NCBI GenBank assembly: GCA_951799405.1
Contig: OX637353.1
Span: 5,332,001 to 5,396,000 of the forward strand
Direction of reading: 5' to 3'
Length of the DNA: 64,000 nt
Source: Agapetus fuscipes
Lineage: Eukaryota; Arthropoda; Insecta; Trichoptera; Glossosomatidae
The notes under the pieces were generated by a model. That model searched no databases. It was not told the DNA's origin and saw nothing but the letters and a program-made list of their open reading frames with translations. Of the stretch, positions 53,606 to 64,000 are shown piece after piece. Numbering within the stretch: position 1 is the stretch's first letter; the number at the start of each line of letters is the position of its first letter. A program made the translations under genes and the position numbers.

Positions 53606-55396
53606 TCTTATATATAAAAAAGGAGAGGGTATTTGCGTCTGTTTTTTTCGAATTTGCAAAAATGTTTTTCTACAAAGTGTTTCTATTGACAAACTGAACT
53701 AACGCTGTGTTCCAGAATTTTTGGTGTTTGTTTGTTTGTTTGTCCGTTTGTTTGTCCGTTTGTTTGTATATTTGTACCATTATAGGCGCCCAGACCGTTC
53801 GCAGCACGATGCTGAAATTTTGCACACCACCATAAAGTGTTAGTGGCTAAACAACTGTCAGGGTCCGGATGACGTCACGTGCATATTTCGCATACCTGCC
53901 ATACAGACTGAAAATTGAAATCTTGCCGCTGGCGGCCATTTTAAATTTACAGGCTTGATATTCGAAACAGTCATGTTTCTTAGTAATTTTAACAACTTTT
54001 GGAACAAACTTTTTCGCAAAAAGTAAATTCTTCAAACAAAATTTGTAAATACCTACATAGAAAAAAATAAAAAATAATAACTTTCAGGTAGCACAACGGG
54101 TGCATGCATAAAGTTGGAACATTGAAATTAAGCATGCCACCTGAACATAAACAGACTTACATATTTTCAAAAATACAACAAAATACATGAAGGATTAAGA
54201 GTAGCTGCCATACTTTTTTTTTGGTTTCTTCAATATTTAACATTCTCCTGGCGTTCATTTTAAAATTCTGAAGGTTTTTCCTCAATGATCAATTTGGTTT
54301 TGCTTATGTCAACATTTTGTGAAAGAAAACTTTTTTCAAAGACAACTTTATTCCAACAAAATTTTGAAAAATCTGATTTTCACAAAAAAGTCAAATTTAT
54401 AAGTAAAAAAATCAACTATTTTGATGCTACACAAACAATTATAATTTAGCGAAATGTAATGATATGTAATAGGACAATCCCGCCAAGTGTATATTTTGCA
54501 TACCCGCCATACCAACTAAAAAAATACATTGCTCTGCAGGCGGCCATTTTGAATGTCTAGGCCTCATACTCGAATTTAAAATGCATTTTAGTAAACCCCA
54601 TAAATGTTGGAAGAAACTTTTTTGTTACGGCAAATTTCTTTGAACAAATATTTAAAAAGTAAAATTTCATACAAAGTGTCTTATATATAAAAATAAAAAA
54701 AGTTAAAAAGTTTTTTTTTTTTTAATTTTCAAAAGTCATTTTTTTCTTAGAGTTCTGTCGATGGGTCGAACGTTTTACCATACTTAGATTTTTTGTAGAT
54801 TGTGAGTTTAGGCATTTTAAGGTATCTTCAGGTACCAAGCAGTATCAGACACTAAAATATCGTAAAAACTATCACAACCAGTTTTAAGATGTCAAAAGAT
54901 AATTCAGAGCAGGACGAGCAGTTTGAAGGCATTTCATGACAATACTGGAACAATCTAAAAATAAAAGCACCAGTACCAACAAAACAATGCCGTATGGCAA
55001 ACGCAGTCATGTTTCATGCCACTATAAGACAATTGCAAGCAACACAGGTACGCTTAAGATACTATTACCAGCAAAACGAAAAAAAGCAGAAAAGACAAGT
55101 TATACACTTAAATGGTAATGAACGGGTCGAGAATAATTAAAAACCAACCCCAGAAAATTAAAGAGCAGAAATAAAAAGCAGGATAAAGACTTCAGCACCT
55201 GCACAACAATAGGAAGTAGCACGATCAGGCCTGGGATTCTACCATAAAATTGTCCACTTTTTGTTGTTGTTGTTGGTCAGTTCTCATGTATCTTTTAAAA
55301 ATCAAAGCAAGGGTAAAGTGTGCTGGCGAAGCCGGACTTTAAACTGCCCGTAGGGCCTAGCAGCCAACCGTGCGAGAGCGCGGTTTGGTCTGCTAG
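53606..55396 (+). mobile_element. Helitron, non-autonomous, 1.8 kb
   Basis: The 5' end A|TCTTATATATAAAAAAGG (from 53606) and the 3' end ...CTAG|T (55393-55396) fit rolling-circle Helitrons, which insert between A and T. Ten bases before the end ends a hairpin AACCGTGC-GAGA-GCGCGGTT (55366-55385, 8 bp with one G-U pair), the expected terminator. The 5' region has a GTTTGTTTGTCC tandem (53723-53766) and the 'tgctgaaattttgcac' motif common in insect Helitrons. No Rep/helicase is present. A diverged internal duplication (about 53870-54040 and 54475-54655) shares gcata-cC-gccata and 'ggcggccatttt'. Confidence 0.78.
54889..55140 (+). pseudogene. Unrecognised reading frame inside the Helitron
   Basis: From ATG 54889 a frame of 83 codons to TAA (55138-55140) is broken only by an in-frame TGA at codon 17 (54937-54939). 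It begins MSKDNSEQDEQFEGIS and continues WNNLKIKAPVPTKQCRM, then RQLQATQVRLRYYYQQ. Composition is Gln/Lys/Arg-rich and unlike the A+T-rich flanks. Helitrons often capture host gene pieces, so this could be one, or a vestige of an autonomous ancestor. Confidence 0.3.
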
Positions 55397-57394
55397 TATG
55401 ATATAAAATACTTAAAAAACCAACACATAAAAATAAATTCGACCTTTTTATACCATGGTTCATACAAAGAAAACCCATACTTTAACTTCCGATGAGGGCT
55501 TCAGCTCTTTTTGTGTAAATTTCATTTGATTGTTTCACATAAACCTCAACATCTTTCTGAATTGAATGAATATTTTATAATCCTTCAGCCTGACCGAAAA
55601 AGATTGTGGTTTATTATTTACGTATGAAGGTAGGTATAGGTGTATACCCCATCTTGCCATCGAAATATTACAATCCATCATTTCCTTTGTTGCCTTTACT
55701 TCCGCCCAGAAGTTTGATATGAAAGCTCTCCATTTGCATTGTAATCAATGGTAGGTTCTTCGCTCGGTGCATAAAAGAGGTAAGTATCTGTTATGTACCT
55801 ACAAGGGAGGTACATCCTATTCTACTACTTCCCGAATCCCTCCTCATTAGTGCGTAAAGCCGCCGCTAGGTGAGTCAGCGCCAACGAGCTTTCCCGATCT
55901 AGCGCGGAAACGCACGAACCCCAGACCGCCTTTTCCAAGCAAATCTATCGGAGAATCAAAACCGAGTTGTGTCGGAGACACTGGCGCTAGTAGAGAGGTG
56001 TGAAAACACTCTCTTAAAAATACGAGAATCCGAACGATAAAACATCGATAAATAATACATCTCTGAATGACATATCGGCTGCAAAGTCAAAATACTTTTA
56101 ATACATATTTTTAAATTAAGCATACCTAAAAATAGTTTTGAAAAAAGAACAGTGTGGCATGTGTATGAAAATTTGATTGTTTACTATAAAATTAATGAAT
56201 ACCTACGTGATTTAAATTTAGAATGTTCCATTTTTGAATATTTGTTTTGAATGGCTGTTCGACCTGTTTTTTCCTAGGCAGCTATCTGTTAAAATAAAAT
56301 GTTTTCCTGTAAGGGATTGTAGCTTGTACTGATAATGTTTGGTTCGCTAAAGTGCATTATGGAGAGGGAGTGAGAGGGTGCTACTGTCCTTTGTTGACTT
56401 TTTTCCCTTTGAAGATTTTACAGTCAAAGGTGAGTTGATTATAAACATTTTTTAATCATGCGGAAATATCATTTGATGTTATTTTTTGCCTTTGATGGCA
56501 GTATTTTGTATGTCAAAAACCCATGGATTTTTTTAGAAGTTGGTAAGTATGTAATACCTACGTACTTATTTTAAATTACGACGTGATTTTTGTTGAATAT
56601 GAGAAACTAGATGAGTATTTAATTTATTTAATAAAAATAGAAATATCATCACTTTAGGTAGAAAAATAATGAAAATTATGAAAAATGTTTTCGCCGATAG
56701 AAAATGAAGTACAACTTCAAAGAACGTACGTACTCGTATGTGTAGGTACTCACCACTATAAATCCCTTTGATCTTGAATAGCAAAACAATATATTTTTGG
56801 GGTGCAGTAAGATTGGAACATAACTTCAATAACATAGAAATTAAGGACCATTGTGTATCTATACATAAGATATAAGTAGGATTTTTTTTAATTTTCGGAA
56901 ACAGAAATTTCGTCGATTTGTAAATACATATTTTTTCATCATATAAAAATATTAACGTCAGAAGAAATATAAATATTTATAACATTTTCGTATTTTAGTC
57001 ATACCATACCATTAGGTACTTTGGTGCATTTTTTTTTTGAAAAACGCAAACAATAATTTCACTTCATAATACCAAGACTTGTTATTGACTTATTACCGTA
57101 ATTATTTCCATTCATACTTTACCATTTAATGTAAGCAGACGGGCATACAAATTGGAACACAAAAAACTAATACATTTCCATGAAAATACAATGCTTACAC
57201 AGATGTTTCAAAAATCAAAACAAAGAAAAATACATGCGAACAAAAACCTTGTGTTGTGTTGATTTCCCGTTATACCAACTGGGACCACATTATATACCTG
57301 AGCTCTACTAAAATACTATTCGCTGTTTTCTATCAATAACAATATACACTACAGCTACATAATGGGAAACGCCTTAAATTTTAAATAGAAATTC
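55397..57394. other. Unassigned spacer, 2.0 kb
   Basis: A short G+C-richer patch at 55850-55990 has no recognisable frame. Nothing else. Confidence 0.4.
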
Positions 57395-57775
57395 AAGGTA
57401 ACCTAATCTAATCTAATCTAAGTTGTCACATCGGGGATTCACATTTAATATGCATTTTCACACGCAAACACGTATAAGTTCGCGCTTGCACATGCCGCAT
57501 GTGAACCTACAACATAAAAACCCAAATCTCAAATGAGCATACACCCTGCAACTCTTGCTGACCTTCCCCGAAACAGAGGTGACATTGGCAAAGTGAACCA
57601 TCTTCTACAGCTTGGGTGGTCAGCTGCATACCAACCTATAAGTCAAGGAACAAATAATAATATGTATAAACATCAAAACAAATACAGAATACAAAATTCT
57701 AATTTACAAAACCCTAGTCCTAGCTGCCAACATTACAGATCAACCGCCATTTCTTTCTGTCCATACATACTTTTC
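57395..57775 (-). mobile_element. RTE-type LINE, 3' end with last codons
   Basis: Minus strand: last codons (gacagaaagaaatggcggttg, ATCTGTAATGTTGGC), 3' UTR, and the full tail block ending in ATTAGAT repeats at 57400-57420. Same structure as 2498-2925. Confidence 0.8.
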
Positions 57776-58136
57776 ACTTTGTAGTTATTACCGTTATGTT
57801 TGACTGTAGCGCAAAAAAAAATCAGTAAGAAACAAAAGATGCAAGCTTTTTGTAAAACTGTATGGAGACTATAAAGAAGCTATGTGTGTTCGTTATGATT
57901 TATGTTTTAAACGGTCTAGTAATTCTGGAAAAATCGGTAAAATTATTACTCTTATTTAAAGGCGAATAAGAAACAAAAGTAAGGAAAACTGAGATACAAA
58001 AACTCAGTTGTAAAAAGAAGTATCTATTTCCCTAAATAATGGAAATGAGTTAGCAATGCTACCTACTCTATAACCCGGTATACATATCCCTGTTGCATAC
58101 TTTCACAACTTTTTATTTCCAACTATTAATCGATTT
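57776..58136. other. Unassigned spacer
   Basis: Nothing recognised. Confidence 0.4.
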
Positions 58137-58430
58137 GACCGGTCCGTAGTCCAATGGTAACACTCCTGACTCGTAAACGGAAAGTTGTGGGTTCGAATCC
58201 CGGCGGAGCATAAAAAATATACCATTTATATTTTCAAATTTGCTTTTCTCTGGGCTGAAAAATTCATAAACATTCACCCAAGACCTGTCATTAAAAGGTC
58301 CATCCAGCCTTACAGCAACTGGGTCTTTCTTGAGAATAAGCGCTTTTTACAGCGACGACCAAGCTCGCAGAGGGCTCTTAAGGTGTGATACACACAAAAA
58401 CAGCGCTCACCAAATAAATCTGCTAATTTT
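58137..58430 (+). mobile_element. SINE family A, most complete copy
   Basis: tRNA-like head with 'gaccggtccgtagtccaatgg' and box B GGTTCGAATCCCGG, body 'aaaatataccatttatattttc', ttcataaacattcaccc, 'agcaactgggtctttcttgag', 'gcgacgaccaagctcg', 3' end gagggctcttaaggtgtga, 'aacagcgctcaccaaataaa'. Defines the family. The same 3' end is found in reverse at 44861, 47966 and 63473. Confidence 0.75.
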
Positions 58431-58726
58431 TTTTTAATTCGTTTTCTTTTCTGTGTTATATTTTTTTCTGACACTGAGGAATGTTTACAACACCGGCCCT
58501 CTGTTATTCAAACATCGTTGATCAATAACCCTGAGACGGAGGCGTCGTTATGTAAGATTGGCGTCGGTGTGTGACAGGCGGGAAATTAATAAAATGACGA
58601 TAGAGGGTGGAGGGAGCTTCGGGCCTACATAGTACCTACATACCAACAATAGCCTGCTAGAGCGCTTGGTTTTACACGGCCGTAGAAGGACTGCTTAGAA
58701 ACAAAACGCTTGTCGTAGAAGGATAA
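58431..58726. other. Spacer with GTCGTAGAAGG-type motifs
   Basis: ccgtagaaggactgcttag at 58679 and 'gtcgtagaaggataatg' at 58712; related motifs recur at 59.3-59.65 kb. Confidence 0.35.
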
Positions 58727-59085
58727 TGTTATGATTTTACTGGGTTTTATTTTAATTAAACTGCAGTTATTTATTTAACAAGAATTTATTTTATACGATT
58801 TGGTTCACAGTTTACACAACAGTTTACACAACAATTGATTTCTAGCCCTGGCTTTCGACTTCATGGCTCAATGTTTTGTCGACACTCTGGCTGCTGTCCC
58901 ATTGCAGTCCCCTTATATAGGTGCAACAGAGATCTTTCTTGCATATTCCGGATTATTCGATCTTTGTTCTAGATTACACTAGATAGCCGTTCCACTACTA
59001 TGATGGATTATACCAGACGGTTCTACACACACTATTGCACCTGCACAGGCGTACGTAGGTACTTTGAACTACGTAGTTTGTAACA
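58727..59085 (-). mobile_element. Solo LTR (LTR family 1)
   Basis: Minus-strand LTR: starts TGTTACAAACTACG, has TATATAAGGGGACTGC (TATA box, near 58910-58918), 'gagtgtcgacaaaacattg', 'catgaagtcg', AATAAA (about 58785), 'aactgcagtttaatt', and ends ATCATAACA. Shares order and motifs with 17816-18083. A partial duplicate of its upstream part (ccagac, gttcta, gcacgtaggcacttc at 59106-59155) suggests repeated U3 units. No clear target duplication, no internal domain. Confidence 0.55.
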
Positions 59086-60450
59086 CTATCACCATCACAC
59101 TAGTGCCAGACTGTTCTATGTATGCATGTACAGTCGCACGTAGGCACTTCAAGTTCGAAACAATAATTATGCTTTGCGTTACTCAGAAAGCTCTGCAAAC
59201 TTAAAAGAAAAAGTAAACCGTTCTATGAGTTGCTATTTCTAGAGACTATTCTTTCAAAGGTCCTTAAGGATCTACACTGGTTTGCTAGCCTTAAAGTTTA
59301 TCGTAGAAGACCCTCAACCTTGGTCATCCAAACCTCCTTCTTCCTGGGTTTTTTGTATCTACATGTCTAGCTTATCTCAATCTCTGCAGCTTCATATGTC
59401 GTAAAAGGTCTGCTTTCCTTAATTTCTAATTGAAAAACGTCTATTTTGTCCTACGCTTATATAGGAGGGTCTGATAAGCTCTGCGTTTATGGTGAAAGGT
59501 CCCCAAGGTTCGTCGCTTGTTGTATATAAACCCTGCTAGGCTCTGAGATTACTGCAGAATGGCTGTTAGACCGTGTGCTTGTTCTAAGAGCCTACTATGT
59601 AAGCTCTTCCCTTGTCGTAGACGGTTTCTTACGCTACGATGTTATCCTTCTACGATTAGGGAGCGTGACTGTGCTCAATATCAGCCAAAATATTACAGAA
59701 AGGAAAACTTGAATATTAAAGTTTTTAATCGTCTACGCTTTCTTGGAAAATTCATTTTCAGTCATTTTCAATCAAGGAATTATTTATTATTTTATTAAAG
59801 GCATAAGAATGTCATCAAAATGATAAAATCATACTCACTGCTGGAAGATAAAAAAAAACTGAAAATACCCAAAAAAATATACATAGATTTCACCCGAAAA
59901 TACTTTCTCATTTTTTAAGAAATTTCTTCATTACCTCATTTTTATTTCACTACAGCAAAAACGTTTAAAAACTCTTCCGGGAAAATCTTACAACGTTAAA
60001 AATTATTTTCTCAAATAAATTTGGCAATTAAAGAATAATTTGAACGCACTGACGGAAACCAAACCATTTTCTTTCCGTACCTAACCTTATGCCGTAAGAA
60101 CCTCTTAACTATATAAATACATGGTGGGTACATTTATTGAAAAAATTCAATCAAATCTAAAAATGTTTATAAATGAAAAAAGTGGCCTCAGCTTACGTTT
60201 GCATCATCGTCAATCGTACTTGAGTTTATTGGAATGGAAACCACATTGACAAAAAAAACGTAAAGCAGAATGATGAATACAAAAGAAGATTTGGGTTTCA
60301 AGTATATTATTATTTGATATATTTTTTTTTTTTTTTTGACTTGATACCTTGTTCGCTTTCCTGTTATGTATTTTGATTTGTAAATTTTACAACCTCCATG
60401 TCTCCGGCTTCCTGATGTTTCTGTCGTAACCAATAAATATTGTATCGTAA
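59086..60450. other. Unassigned spacer
   Basis: 59300-59660 has scattered GTCGTAGAAGG variants. The rest is A+T-rich. Open frames here show no recognisable motif. Confidence 0.35.
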
Positions 60451-61561
60451 TTAACCCGTGACTGGCAACCAGGTTCCCCTGGGGAACCAGAAGGGTTGCA
60501 AAAAACGTGCCTAGCTGGCGCCTTTGCAGGTAGCGGGCTGATACCCTAGGTATGCCTCGCCAGTTGGCCATCTGCTTGGCACGCGGAAGGGTGTCTTTAA
60601 CGAAGTGACTGCATTTGTGTTATGACGATTTAAACTTTTTTTGGTTCCTTTAGGGAACCACCTCAGGAAACTTTTTCTTGTTGTTTTTTTTTTTTTTTTT
60701 TTTACTTTATGTTTGTAGAAATGGCATCCAAACCTAAGTCAATGAAGCCCAGTAAGCATAGCGAATGTATTTACAGAGTAATATACAGAGTATAGCGAAT
60801 GGACAATTTTTTTTGCGCTACTGAACATATCCCTGGTGAACGCACAAGTCATCTTCCAGTCTTTTCTTGGAAATCCAGATCTCACGCGATTTGGCTTCAT
60901 CAAAAACCTTAGTCGCAGCCTTCTGGAACCTCATCTGAACAAGAGACTGCTAAACACTAAAATTCCGCGACAAATCCGTCAGACAATCTCGTGTTTCTGG
61001 AGAAAAAAGTTCCAGCAGAACCGTCAACATCGACTTTGAAGAAACGCACAAGGTGTGGGATATGTCCTTGAGGTAATAATAAGAAAACCTGGTCTACTTG
61101 CAGTGTGTGTAAGAAACCAATGTGCAATAAATGCCGAGCCAATGTCTGCATTGAGTGTGAAAAATGTACCTAGAGACCCCCTTGCAGGTTTTGTTGTGCA
61201 ATGACCTTGAGTCAATGTTTTTTATGTTTTGTGAAGAGTCACATGTTAACTCATAGATTATGCAAGAAAAAGTAGTTTTAATTCTTTAGAGTTACCACAA
61301 GTATTTTTTTTTACTAAAAGAGGCAGTTTTTGCCATTTTCCACCTGTAGTTAGCATTTGTTTATTTTCATACCTTTATTGACATTGTTTTGCTTAAATTT
61401 TAATATTGTTGATTCAATAAAGTCTATTTAACATACTCAAGTATTATTTATTTTAGAAGGTACCGAAATAGCTAAAGTAGGCATAAAACAAAAACGGTTC
61501 CCGAAAGGAACCACATTGCCAGTTACGTGACTAAAAAACCACCTTGCCAGTTACGGGTTAA
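60451..61561 (+). mobile_element. piggyBac element, internally deleted, TTAA-flanked
   Basis: TTAA at 60451-60454 and 61558-61561. TIRs CCCGTGACTGGCAA (60455-60468) and TTGCCAGTTACGGG (61544-61557), one mismatch. Near the ends are palindromes of the GGTTCCC...GGGAACC type at about 60472-60489, 60642-60659 and 61496-61513, and a second inner copy of the TIR motif (ttgccagttacgtgac, 61516-61531). The interior holds two pieces of transposase. With intact ends it might be mobilised by a related transposase; that is inference. Confidence 0.9.
60721..61173 (+). pseudogene. piggyBac transposase, fragments
   Basis: The first codons survive as ATG 60721 (MASKPKSMKPSKHSE). Almost the whole DDE catalytic part is deleted. 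The sequence resumes at about 60795 with EWTIFFALLNISLVNAQV, FIKNLSRSLLEPHLNKRLLN and IPRQIRQTIS, the helical end of piggyBac transposases. A frameshift in an A-run near 61008 leads to VPAEPSTSTLKKRTRCGICP, a TGA stop at about 61054, and the Cys-rich C-terminal domain (CSVCKKPMC, CRANVCIECEKC) with stop at 61171-61173. The cysteine pairs match the family's zinc-binding tail. Non-functional. Confidence 0.85.
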
Positions 61562-62142
61562 ATCCCAGCACGGAAGCCTGCTCACTGCTCAGCCATGAGA
61601 CATTTATAAGGCGGCTATGTTTGGGGCTGCCTTTGACATTATGGAAAAGTTCAATGCGTAACAAATGCTACATCAAATATTACGTTGACAGTAAATCATA
61701 AGGCAAACATATATCTACCAAATTTATTATGTAAAATGTGTCAAAAAACAGCACTGTTAAATATGTTAAGTATTTTAAAACTCTAAATACCAAGCAACTT
61801 AATTTCTTTCACCATCACCTGATTCTTTCAATGTGTCTTTTACATGCGTATGTGCCTTATAATAGGTAAACCATGTTTCTCCACAAATATGTAGGTACTA
61901 TAAAGATACGTTTTTTTTTAAATTTATTTATGTGCATAGAATCTAATATTATTTAAAATAAAATGAATTTTTACTGTGTGAATACACAAACCCTACAAAA
62001 TCTAATATTATGATACTTATTTTGATCTTTATCAGTGTTTTTTAACGCGCTCATACGTTTTCCCTCGCATTACCTGCGAAGTTTTGTGTCATGCTAGTAA
62101 TTTTGACAATAAAAATAAATTATTTCTCTGATTAAACTGTGG
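61562..62142. other. Unassigned A+T-rich spacer
   Basis: Nothing recognised. Confidence 0.4.
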
Positions 62143-62198
62143 ATCACCCTCACTGTACAGCGAGTTCTCTTTCGTCAACATCACTCCTGTTTCATGGT
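62143..62198 (+). repeat. Possible RTE-type LINE 3' tail relic
   Basis: 'caccctcactgtacagc', 'gttctctttcgtcaac', 'atcactcctgtttcat' run in the order of the tail block (accacccatgctgtaaaa, ggttcactttgccaat, gtcacccctgtttcag). Short and diverged. Confidence 0.3.
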
Positions 62199-63472
62199 AT
62201 CCATCTGTCACTAATGAAACGGGAATCTACCACATTAACAGCCTTAGAAGCATCCTATGCAACAGAAAATCTCCTATCCTCTCCTACGAGGAGGGCAATG
62301 TTACGGATTACCTTGAATAGGGAAAAATTGCTAAAAAGATCGATGAACATTGCTTCTAACCAGTCCTGAAATTTTATAAAAAAATTAAAAATATTTTTGT
62401 TTGACTTAAATATTTTTTTGTTCACCCATCTGTGGATATGAGCATAAGCAATATACATCAAATGGTCATTATATTTTCAAATTTTATTTCACTTTTTCAA
62501 ATGCAAAGTACTTACTGCATGCAAAAAACTAGGGACCATAAGGTGTATTTTTTGTAAATAAAATAACGTTACATTTGTAAGAAATAAAAAATGCATTAGT
62601 AATAAACGAGTTCTCCTACACAACGCGTCCCCTTAGTGCTTGTTTGTCTTATGTCTATCAAAGGGAATTTATCATGAGTAAAGCTTGTACGTGTACTGAA
62701 CCAGAGTGTCTTATACTAGAACTATAAATTTATAAAAAAAATTAAAACAACTCTGGCACTATTGTGTTTTAGTTTTTTTTCCTTAGTTCGGATTATGTAG
62801 AATGTGATTCATTTCATTGAAAGGTCATCTTTAAATCAAATGGCAGATGAGCCCAAAAAGCAATAGGGGGACGAATGAGGTTGTGCACAAAATTTGTAAA
62901 TATGTTAAGATAATTTAAGATTAATTCAACAAGTAGGAGGGAACGAATCTCTGAGTTTAGATTATACGTACGAGTAAGATCTCAGGTCTCTCTTTATGTA
63001 GGGTTTTACCAAAATTGTATGGAAACCAAAACGCTGGCTAGAGGCACTGTTTTAGATTCAAAACGTATTTTGGTAAACGCTTTGGATGAGTTTAAAAGTA
63101 ATTCTGTGTGTACTTGTTCCGGACGCGGCACCTCATTATGAATACCAAATTAGCTGAAATCTTTATTATTGGCTATAAATAAATTCCACGAATATTATAC
63201 GAACAACCGGAATACAAGTTAATCTAGCAGATGATCACCGTTACAAAAATAGTCCTAGTCTATGTTTAATCTAAGTTGTGGAGATAATAATAGATATTAA
63301 CGTGATCGAGCTAGTATGAGAATAGATGAACACAGCACAATAAGTCGTCAATAAATGTACATATAACCAGACAATCATACAGAGATGACGAAGTTTTGAA
63401 ATTACCTTACTCTGTAATATGCTAGTCTGCGATGAATTACCTAAACAAGGAGAAAGTGTCGTAATAATATTA
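62199..63472. other. Unassigned A+T-rich spacer
   Basis: Possible trace of an RTE tail at 63262-63300 ('taatctaagttgtggaga'). Nothing else. Confidence 0.35.
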
Positions 63473-63735
63473 TTAGGATGATTTATTTGGTAAGCGCTGT
63501 TTTGGTGTGAATGACATCAAAAGAGCCTCGAGCTTCACAATCGTGACTATGGAAAGCGCCAATTCTCAAGCTAGACCCACTTGCGGTAAGGCTAGATGAA
63601 CCTATGGTAACCGGTTTTTAGTAAAGGTAGATTTTTTAAGCCAGCAAAGAGCATATTTAAATAATTAAAAAAATATACGCTCCGCCGGGATTCGAACTCA
63701 CTGCCTTCCAGTCTTACGTGTTATATCTACTCCCA
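63473..63735 (-). mobile_element. SINE family A
   Basis: Minus strand: head with GAGTTCGAATCCCGGCGGAG (box B), 'atatttaaatatgctctttgc', 'aaaaatctacctttac', ggttaccataggttc, 'agcttgagaattggcgctttcc', ending 'aacagcgcttaccaaataaa'. Close to 58137-58430. Confidence 0.72.
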
Positions 63736-64000
63736 GTTGCATACTGAGGTTCATTTTTAATATCCGATGGGTATTCAAGTAGGCTTTATTTCTACTTGAT
63801 GTTTGGTGGAGTGGTTTGGTGGATCGGTCAGAAGTCGATATGACCTGCGCACGTTTCAAGAAGGTACCACTGCTTTACGAGTGTGTCTTGAAAGCTTGAA
63901 AGGCTAGCCTAAGTAGCAGAGATGTATTGACATTATAAGTCCATTCTTCATGTGCAGATATTTACAAGCATAAACGTGTAGGTTAAAGGTTGGGCATGCT
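63736..64000. other. Unassigned end of window
   Basis: Nothing recognised. Confidence 0.4.

Noticed and set aside
60188..60571. A 127-codon minus-strand open frame.
   Set aside because: It runs across the piggyBac left end and its TTAA site into flanking A+T-rich DNA, so it cannot be a single conserved gene; no motif recognised.

Overview
This is a strongly A+T-rich stretch of an arthropod, most probably insect, nuclear genome. The evidence is one conventional spliced gene with GT/AG introns, an Inr+DPE core promoter of the kind known from insects, and a dense, diverse load of eukaryotic transposons (LINEs, a Penelope-like element, SINEs, solo LTRs, hAT-like and Tc1/mariner-like MITEs, a Helitron and a piggyBac). 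I see no bacterial genes, rRNA, functional tRNA or CRISPR array. A hemipteran-like host is only a guess.

The one host gene I can name is an otopetrin proton channel on the + strand. Four exons are visible: 11910-12131, 27269-27429, 28461-28626 and 29516-30519. They splice in frame into 516 residues ending at a TAG stop. They encode about ten of the family's twelve membrane segments; the exons for the N-terminus and first two segments are not in the window or could not be recognised. The first visible intron is about 15.1 kb and has been invaded by a nearly complete 3-kb LINE (minus strand, 14.5-17.8 kb), a 5'-truncated RTE-like LINE (23.4-24.9 kb) and several smaller elements. A second candidate gene start is at 45463-45719: an exact Inr and DPE at canonical spacing, a leader, an ATG in good context and a GTAAGT donor. 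It lies directly downstream of a possible solo LTR.

The rest is mobile DNA. 0-6.5 kb: a Penelope-like element with 450-bp inverted arms and hammerhead-ribozyme-like motifs, RTE 3' tails, a fold-back element, a 38-bp-TIR element and a hAT MITE with exact TSD. 6.5-14 kb: SINE pieces, a TA-flanked MITE and a cluster of GGCGGGA motifs. 30.5-36.4 kb: A+T-rich and nearly featureless. 36-40.5 kb: a hAT MITE, CR1/L2-like LINE ends, a near-identical second RTE copy and a perfect 74-bp inverted repeat. 42.5-43.7 kb: a 1.15-kb hAT-like element with exact 8-bp TSD, carrying nested SINE and Penelope insertions. 44-53 kb: SINEs, a tandemly duplicated LINE end and two further hAT MITEs. 53.6-55.4 kb: a Helitron. 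58.7-59.1 kb: a solo LTR. 60.45-61.56 kb: an internally deleted piggyBac with intact TIRs and TTAA sites.

The commonest repeat is the roughly 270-bp 3' end of the RTE-like LINE, from 'ttccttgacttatagg' to a (TTAGA)n or ATTATAG tail, present about twenty times in both orientations. No wholly new multi-gene system is evident. The points most worth following are the Penelope element with ribozyme-like motifs, the promoter at 45.46 kb, the Helitron with an embedded reading frame, and the very young RTE and fold-back copies.
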